Of a stretch of DNA of 64,000 nucleotides, positions 57,314-64,000 are shown piece after piece; positions within the stretch are counted from its first letter, which is position 1; each line of letters starts with the position of its first letter. Source of the stretch: Falciphora oryzae (Eukaryota; Ascomycota; Sordariomycetes; Magnaporthales; Magnaporthaceae); assembly GCA_000733355.1 (NCBI GenBank), contig JNVV01000005.1, forward strand, positions 26,660-90,659. The letters are read 5' to 3'. The notes under the pieces are model-generated. The model was not told the origin of the DNA. It saw nothing but the letters and a program-made list of their open reading frames with translations, and did not search any database. A program made the position numbers and the translations under genes.

Positions 57314-58066
57314 TCACGGCACCAGGCGGAATATCGGTGACAACAAGGCTTGGGGGCGGTTTCTAGGCAGGATATACTTGCTGCTGTGGGCGATGGGTCT
57401 CTGGGGTGTCATGTCCACTGGACCTGAAAACACTTCGTCGTGTATGAGATACGATTCATGTAGCATATAAAAGCGAGGAATACCCAGCACCAAAAGTTAT
57501 CATGAGACTTGTGTTTTACGAAAGGCTCTCTGTGGCGCAGTATGGTTGTTGTCAGGAATTTTATGAGATGTGCTGAGACTGAGGCCAGGATGGGGCAGCT
57601 CTGCGGTGAAGGGGGGGAAGTGGGCAAAAATTGCCTCGATCAAACAAAATAAACGATGTAAATTGGCAGCACAAGGAGCTTGATAGCAACGAAAAAAAAA
57701 AAAAAAAAAAAAATAAGAGAAGAATAATATGGTTACCTACGTGCCTAGGCGTACGTGCCTGCGTGGTACATGCCTCTGGGTACGAGGAAGCACGCAAGCC
57801 ATGGGGCAATTGAGAATGCGATCGAGTCCAATTCTCCATAGCGCACGGACCCACAAGCTGAAGACGCCCAGTCACATGATACCCCACCTAATATCCCCGC
57901 CAGCTTAGTCAACCATTCTCTTACCTTGCCCTAGCGGTTCCGAACCCACACAATCGAATCCGCGTGGGAAAGGAAAAGGCAGCGGCCCTCTCGGCGAGAA
58001 ATTTCCAACTTTTCATTCAAACGACCAGATTCGGCAAACGGCCATCACCCTGAACAGCAATTCAAG
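57314..58066. other. Intergenic between GCN1 and the eL19 gene
   Basis: 753 bp holding the GCN1 3' UTR and the eL19 promoter. An uninterrupted A run of about 20 lies at 57691-57711. No coding frame is supported. Confidence 0.6.
57869..57876 (+). promoter_or_regulatory. HomolD-like box (CAGTCACA) in eL19 promoter
   Basis: CAGTCACA at 57869-57876, ~190 bp before the eL19 start codon, is the exact HomolD core known from TATA-less ribosomal-protein promoters of fission yeast and present in many ascomycetes. A CCCTAGC motif, also frequent in such promoters, follows at 57929-57935. Confidence 0.55.
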
Positions 58067-59160
58067 ATGTGAGTACAGCTCCTCGCGACGACAGGACAGG
58101 GCGCTTCTTTCCCGACCCGCGCAGAAACGATGGGAGGCGGCAGAGCGAAGCCGGCCGACGACGACGCACACCACGCCCCGCCCTCGCTGGCCGCCGCCGA
58201 CGGCACCAGGAACACACGAGATGCAGAGGAAGCCTCCTCGCCGGAACCTGCGGGCTAACAGGGTCTGGCTCTGCCATCTAGGGTCAACCTGACGACTCAG
58301 AAGCGTCTTGCTGCGTCCGTTCTGGACTGCGGCAAGAACAAGATCTGGCTGGACCCCAACGAGGTGTCCGAGATCAGCAACGCCAACTCCCGCCAGACCA
58401 TCCGCAAGCTCGTCCAGGATGGCCTCATCATCAGGAAGCCTGTCACCATGCACTCAAGAGCACGCGCTCGCGAGCTGAACCTCGCCCGCCGGATCGGTCG
58501 CCACCGTGGCTTCGGAAAGCGCAAGGGTACCTCCGATGCCCGTATGCCGACGTATGTTGTGCCCCCATCGACCCAAGACAGACAGCCCGCGATAGGATGA
58601 GGGGAGCAGATGGAAGAGATTGAGCGGACGCGGAGGGAGAGGAATCGCAACTGGGACCGAGTTTTGGCGGGCGCCGGGAATGATTTCCAATCCAGATTGG
58701 CCTGGAACACATTTGGCTGACCTGCTCCCTCGCTTTACAGTCAGGTCCTTTGGATGCGCCGCCTGCGTGTCCTCCGCCGTCTCCTGGTCAAGTACCGTGC
58801 CAGCGGCAAGATCGACAAGCACCTGTACCACGAGCTCTACCACTCTGCCAAGGGTAACACCTTCAAGCACAAGCGCGCCCTTGTTGAGCACGTACGTTTG
58901 GACACACCCTCTCCATCCACGACAATCAAGCCTGCAAATACTGCGGATTCCGGCAGTTCCGCTTGTCTAAACGTGCCGCTGACCCTCCTGAACCCCCTTC
59001 GCAGATTCACCGTGCCAAGGCCGAGAAGCAGCGTGAGAGGCTGCTCAAGGAGGAGATGGACGCCAAGCGTGCGAAGACCAAGGCGGCCCGCGAGCGGAAG
59101 CAAGAGAGGCAGGCTGCCAAGAGGAACGCTCTGGCCGCCGGCGAGGACGAGGAGAAGTGA
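58067..59160 (+). CDS. RPL19: 60S ribosomal protein L19 (eL19)
   Basis: Structural protein of the large ribosomal subunit with a long C-terminal helix that forms an inter-subunit bridge. Exons 58067-58068, 58282-58551, 58741-58891 and 59005-59160 give 192 residues, the normal size. The mature sequence starts [15 protein letters not shown] and contains the L19e signature region around NSRQTIRKL and RGFGKRKGT. The last exon encodes the Lys/Arg/Ala/Glu-rich helix ending EDEEK. The first intron (58069-58281) begins with the G that would otherwise complete ATG. The coding part of exon 1 is therefore just AT, and the third base of the start codon comes from exon 2. The other introns (58552-58740, 58892-59004) are ordinary GT-AG. 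Confidence 0.96.
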
Positions 59161-60576
59161 AGGAGGAGCGACGGTGGTGGGAACGCACAAAAAACCTTTC
59201 TCGGGAAAACCTAGAATCAAAGGCAGTCTCTTCACTGAATGATGACGGACTGGCGGCCTGCATTCGGAGTAATCGGTTTGGGTCCTTTTTTCTTATTATG
59301 GTCAACGAGCTCTTCTTTTGCCTGGTTCTTTATAGCCAGAACGCAACTCTACGTGGTGACGGGGGCTTTTTCAGCATGTGTCGATGGCATTGAAAAAAAG
59401 GGATATTCAACGGTGTATCGCGGGGCGTGATGGTTCCGCCAGTCCTAGCGCTCTTGAGTGTGAAACGCAACGCCCAAGATTCTTTCGCTTCCACGCCACA
59501 CTGGCCTTTTACTCTTGTCGCTTGAGGTTATCGTGAAAAGCTAGATGGCTGGGAGAGGTCATCTCAGTCGGAGCCGCCGTGCTGAGGTGGCACACGCTGT
59601 CAAAACTGTAGTATTTATTACTAGCAATATTCTACTATTCGACATTCCTGTCAATACTTCCTCCAATCCTGCGGACAAGGTAACACTTGATACCGCCTGT
59701 ACACAAGATCCATCATCCTCAAGCCAGTCCAAAGGACTCAGTCCTCGTTAGATCTCACGTCCCACCATCTATTGATTATGATGGTCTGCAATCGACCTCA
59801 AAACCAAAGGTGTCACACTTCCAGAAGCGTTGGACAAAATGGAGATGTGCGCGCGCAAAATCAAGCAAGGAGTGAAGAACTTCATCCCAGGCCAGCAGTG
59901 GCAAAGGAACAAAGGATCAACCAAAGATTTGGGTCAGATTGCTTCAAATTGCCCCTCAAATGTGGTGAGGTGACCGGGACATGTCGGCTAGCTCCCAATC
60001 CATTGCTGGAGTGTGGAAACATTACGATCAAAGCTGGCTCATCACCCCCAATTTAGTTGATGAGGAAAGAAAAGGAGGAAGAAGAGCAGTAAAAATCGCG
60101 GCTCAGAAATTTCGACTTTATCAACGGAGCCCGCACACAAGCCACAACCTGGAGACCCGCCTTCCTTTTTCCCTTCTTCTCTCCGCCCTGAGTGGCTGTG
60201 GCTGACCTGAATTGGTTCACTCTGTGGGTCCTGGCAGTCGCCGATAAGCATCGGCTCCACACAATATGGAGCTTGCGTCAGGGGCGTTAGCTTGTCGGCG
60301 CGCGGGGAACCAAGGCGCTATGTGCATCATCACCCCATGGAACACGGCCGACGGGCAACTCGACTTCGACCGCCCCCCAATCCGACGGAGCCGCGGAACT
60401 GCGATTGAGGGCGATATCGCTTGAAACGAGGCATCAGGTACGCTCTTATTAGGTAGGTAGCCTCCATCTCTACTCATCTGTTTGCCAGTTTCAGCTCTCA
60501 TCTATCCTGCTCCGTCCCTGATTGCCAATCGCAGAGCTGACCTGCAGCAGCAGCAACAACAGCAGCACCGCCCAAA
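59161..60576. other. 1.4 kb intergenic region, no gene recognised
   Basis: Contains the eL19 3' UTR and the promoter/leader of the SHMT gene. A CAG/CAA-rich run (60546-60570) sits immediately before the SHMT start codon, in the 5' leader. No supported coding frame. Confidence 0.55.
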
Positions 60577-62439
60577 ATGTCACTTCCGGCGTGGAGGCAC
60601 ACGGCCTCGAAGGCCTTCAAGACTCTGCCGAGACATGCGATTCGCAGCCAAATCAGGACAGTTTCGTCCGCAGCACGGGAGAGCCAGCAGCGGGTGAGGA
60701 TGTCCACTTGCCCACCGTAAATAGTTTGCTTATACTGACAAGCCGACTACCGATAGCTCCTTTCCTCGCACCTCCAAGATGCCGACCCGGTCATGTACGA
60801 GATTATCGACAAGGCACGCCAACTCCCCCTCTTTCAAGACCGGCAACCGTGATGATACAGAGATTCCTAACAAGAACCCGGCCGTGTAGGAGAAACAAAG
60901 GCAAAAGCAGTACATCAACCTAATCCCCTCCGAGAACTTCACATCCCAGGCCGTGCTGGATGCGCTTGGGAGCCCCATGCAGAGTATGCGCACAGCCACA
61001 GGCCTCAATGGCGATTGTGTCTTTGAATATCGGAGCGCTAAGTGTGTCTTGCTCGTCTAGACAAGTATTCCGAAGGCTACCCAGGAGCGAGGTATTACGG
61101 CGGCAATGAGTTCATCGACCAATCCGAACGTCTCTGCCAACAACGGGCTCTGGAGACCTTCGGTCTGGACGAGAAACAGTGGGGAGTCAATGTCCAAGGT
61201 GAGTTGTCTCGACACCTGCGCCGCTGGGAACCGAATGCAGGCTGCGCCAACCATGGAACAAGCGGTCTCTGACTTGTGCCCCCGATCACAGCGCTCTCGG
61301 GTGCGCCGGCAAACCTCTACGTCTACTCGGCCCTGATGAACACCCATGACCGACTTATGGGTCTCGATCTTCCCCACGGCGGGCACCTGTCTCACGGCTA
61401 CCAAACACCCACCAAGAAGATATCATTCATCTCCAAATACTTCGAGACGGTGCCGTATCGTCTAAACGAGGAGACCGGTCAGATAGACTACGACAAGCTC
61501 GAAGAGCTCGCTGTCATCTACAGACCCAAGGTCATTGTCGCAGGAGCCAGCGCATACAGCCGTCTTATCGACTACAAGCGTATGCGAGAGATTTGCGACA
61601 AAGTCAACGCCTATCTGCTGGCAGACATGGCGCACATCTCCGGTATGGTGGCCGCCAAGGTCCTTCCGGGACCGTTCGGCTATGCAGACCTTGTCACGAC
61701 GACGTCGCACAAGTCGCTTCGCGGCCCTCGTGGAGCCCTGATATTCTTCCGCCGTGGCGTCCGGTCAACAAACCCCAAGACCAAGGAGGACGTGTTGTAC
61801 GACCTGGAGAACCCCATCAACCAGTCCGTGTTCCCTGGCCACCAGGGAGGTCCGCATAACCACACCATTGCGGCCCTCTCTGTTGCGCTCAAGCAAGCAC
61901 AGGCACCCGACTTCCGGGCGTACCAGGAGCAGGTTCTGGTCAACGCCAAGGCTTTCGCGCGGCGGCTGGGCGAGAAGAAGGACTCTGGTGGCCTGGGCTA
62001 CAAGATTGTGTCGGGTGGCACGGACAACCACCTTGTTCTGGCAGACCTCAAGCCACAAGGCATAGACGGCGCGCGCGTGGAGCGAGTGCTAGAGCTTGTC
62101 GGGGTTGCGGCCAACAAGAACACGGTGCCCGGAGACAAGTCGGCGCTTACGCCCGGCGGTCTGCGCATGGGCACGCCGGCGATGACAACACGGGGCTTTG
62201 GCGAGGACGACTTTGAGCGCGTGGCCGACATTGTGGACCGCGCCGTGACGATCGCGGTGAGGGTGGACAAGGCGGCGCGCAAGGCCGCCGAGGACAAGGG
62301 AGAGAAGAGCCCCGGCAAGCTCAAGCTGTTCCTGCAGCATCTCGGCACTGGCGAGACAGACCCGGAGATCGTGCAGCTGAAGAGTGAGGTCGCCGACTGG
62401 GTCGGCACCTACCCTCTGCCCTGGGACATCAAGGTATGA
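60577..62439 (+). CDS. SHM1: Serine hydroxymethyltransferase, mitochondrial
   Basis: A PLP enzyme that interconverts serine and glycine while charging tetrahydrofolate with a one-carbon unit. Exons 60577-60693, 60757-60813, 60890-60983, 61061-61198 and 61292-62439 give 517 residues. Exon 1 encodes 39 residues rich in Arg, Ser and Ala with almost no acids ([15 protein letters not shown]...), a typical mitochondrial presequence, so the matrix isoform is the better call. The SHMT core follows: [62 protein letters not shown] and the PLP site [13 protein letters not shown] with Lys276 as the Schiff-base residue. The C-terminus carries [18 protein letters not shown]. The second intron (60814-60889) starts with GC instead of GT. 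Confidence 0.95.
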
Positions 62440-64000
62440 GGGACAGACATGTAGAGATGGTGACGCCCGTGCTATTTTTGCGCTTTTTTTTCTGGCTCGC
62501 GCCGGTATCATCGCCATGGGCTATGATGTGGAGAGCACGACGTCGGCCGATGCCAGGCCCGGGCTCGGAAGAACGGGGACCCAGGTCTCGGGTTCGGCTA
62601 CAGGAAACAGCTTCCTCATCCCCCGGGAACGGACAAGCAAGAACCTGTGTAGCTCGACTGGGTTCCATCGCCAAGCCAACCTACGTTGGCATAAAAAAAC
62701 GCGTGGGGTTGGACCCTCCTGTCATCATGCCATCTAAAGCTGGGGGTGAAACCGGGGCATGGTCTTTTAAATCGAACTGGAGTTCAGGCTGGGGATAGGG
62801 ATACTAAGATGTCCGAGCTATTTACAACCCGTTATTTTGTTCCACTTCTTCTTGTGCTAGTAGGAGGGCAGCGGCCCGTGGATATGCTATTTTCGAGATT
62901 AGGGGGGCGGCATCTTCATGCCTATCTTGATGTCCACGGATAACTGCTACGTACCTGACCCCAGTACCATGTCGGCGCGTCTCTTCCATCGCATGCCCAC
63001 ATGCGGAGGGCGCCACCCGACGGCCGCATGCCTGAGCTGTCCCTCGGCAAGCCATCCAGCTTGATAGTCCCTTGACCTTGTTGGTCCCTATCCGGACTAG
63101 GGACGCATGCGCAAGTTAGTGGCGCGTGCGCTATACCAAACATCAAACAAACGCCCCCACCCAGCAGGCCAGACTTCAATGCAAGAAAGTACAAGGCGAT
63201 AGAGCGTGCATGATGGGCGGCCAAATTGCGTGCAAGACAACAAGAGGGACCGTGGGGTGAGTCGGAACGCCGGTTGGGATTTGCGGCTTGTTTGTTTCAG
63301 AGGGCTGGCTGGTACCTAAGATAGCTGGAAGGAAAAGAAATGTGGAAGCCTCTCCCTGCGTAGGCAGTATTTCTCCGTGGTCCATGGAAAAAAGCAAGGC
63401 CCGGGGCATTTCCCATGGACATGTGCTTGTTTTGTGCTGTCAGGCCAAGCTTTTTGTATGAGGTTGGCACGTCAAACCCCCGGAATCCCCCGCGTCCGCG
63501 CGGTTACAATGAATGGAAGAAAAGGGAAAGAAGCAAAAGGGATAGAGCCGAGCCGCGAAACATTCGACGACCTCTGAGAGTTCGAGGGAGCAGCATGTTG
63601 AAACATTTGCCGTTCTTTGCCTGCCGGTTCATCCCAGAGCGGGGAGGCGACGATGGAGTCCAGGCTTGGATTTGATACCATTCCGAGCCCATCCGACGCA
63701 GTGTTTTTAGCCACCTACCTGTAGCTACTAATCCGGAGGGGAAGAAGCAACCATTTTTACCACACTCTGTTTTCTTGCGATGGCGAGATGGGCTCATTCG
63801 TCTTCGTGCTCGGCGGCTGGTTGCCCCATTGCCCGTGCCATGGCATATGGTACGCACATATGCAGGTATGAGTAGGGATGAAGGTGTGGGTTGAGTCGCC
63901 GTCGCTCTTTAACGAGGCAACATGACGATGGGTTTACTCCATGCGCCCAACGCCACAGGGCTGGGGTAGACGAGAAAAAGTGATGGAATTAGAGCACCGT
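62440..64000. other. Terminal intergenic stretch, no gene recognised
   Basis: The SHMT 3' UTR and 1.5 kb of downstream sequence. Frames up to ~117 codons occur on both strands but show no motif. The right neighbour gene lies outside the window. Confidence 0.55.

Noticed and set aside
1..64000. CRISPR array, prophage or biosynthetic gene cluster
   Set aside because: No regularly spaced repeats, no phage genes and no polyketide, non-ribosomal peptide or terpene synthase genes. The content is ordinary eukaryotic.

Overview
This window is nuclear DNA from a filamentous ascomycete, most likely a Sordariomycete. The genes are monocistronic, lie on both strands and are broken by short introns (51-213 nt). 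Most introns carry GT donors, CTAAC/CTGAC-like branch sites and AG acceptors. The proteins closely resemble fungal families: a SomA/Som1-type LisH regulator, a Ste2-type pheromone receptor, a Gcn1 of yeast length and a fungal Tom6-like subunit. Intergenic DNA is long and rich in pyrimidine tracts and A/T runs. There is no sign of bacterial, viral or secondary-metabolite cluster content. All gene models were spliced by eye and checked for reading-frame continuity.

Layout from left to right. 0.9-1.8 kb (-): seven-knuckle CCHC protein (Gis2/CNBP). 5.4-7.1 kb (-): two-pass membrane protein of unknown function. 9.5-10.8 kb (-): U5 snRNP 40 kDa-type WD40 protein, divergent from 11.3-12.1 kb (+), the TRAPP subunit Bet3. 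15.3-18.2 kb (+): SomA/Som1 regulator. 18.2-23.8 kb: a 5.6 kb stretch without a recognisable gene. 23.8-24.7 kb (+): secreted GH16 glycosidase. 25.9-27.2 kb (-): unknown basic protein. 28.2-28.5 kb (-): 65-residue Tom6-like protein. 29.1-29.9 kb (+): conserved-looking unknown protein. 31.1-32.4 kb (+): alpha-pheromone receptor. 33.5-36.6 kb (+): about 1004-codon frame interrupted by one TAG. 36.9-39.1 kb (-): ESCRT-I Vps23. 40.5-40.8 kb: possible miniature inverted-repeat element. 41.5-43.1 kb (+): indoleamine 2,3-dioxygenase. 43.6-48.4 kb (-): DExH RNA helicase, divergent from 49.0-57.3 kb (+), Gcn1. 58.1-59.2 kb (+): ribosomal protein eL19. 60.6-62.4 kb (+): mitochondrial serine hydroxymethyltransferase. 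The last 1.5 kb holds no recognisable gene.

The genes are mostly housekeeping functions (splicing, ER-Golgi tethering, endosomal sorting, mitochondrial import, translation and its stress control, one-carbon and NAD metabolism) mixed with a mating receptor and a developmental regulator. They do not form one pathway or cluster.

The most interesting observation is the TAG at 34244-34246. It sits inside an otherwise open frame, with its A in the loop of a predicted 7-bp hairpin. This is the arrangement reported for A-to-I mRNA editing of premature UAG codons during sexual development in Sordariomycetes. Other points of note are an eL19 start codon split by an intron, a 9-nt coding exon in BET3, a GC-AG intron in SHMT, and a ~271-bp AT-rich segment bounded by 25-28 bp inverted repeats.
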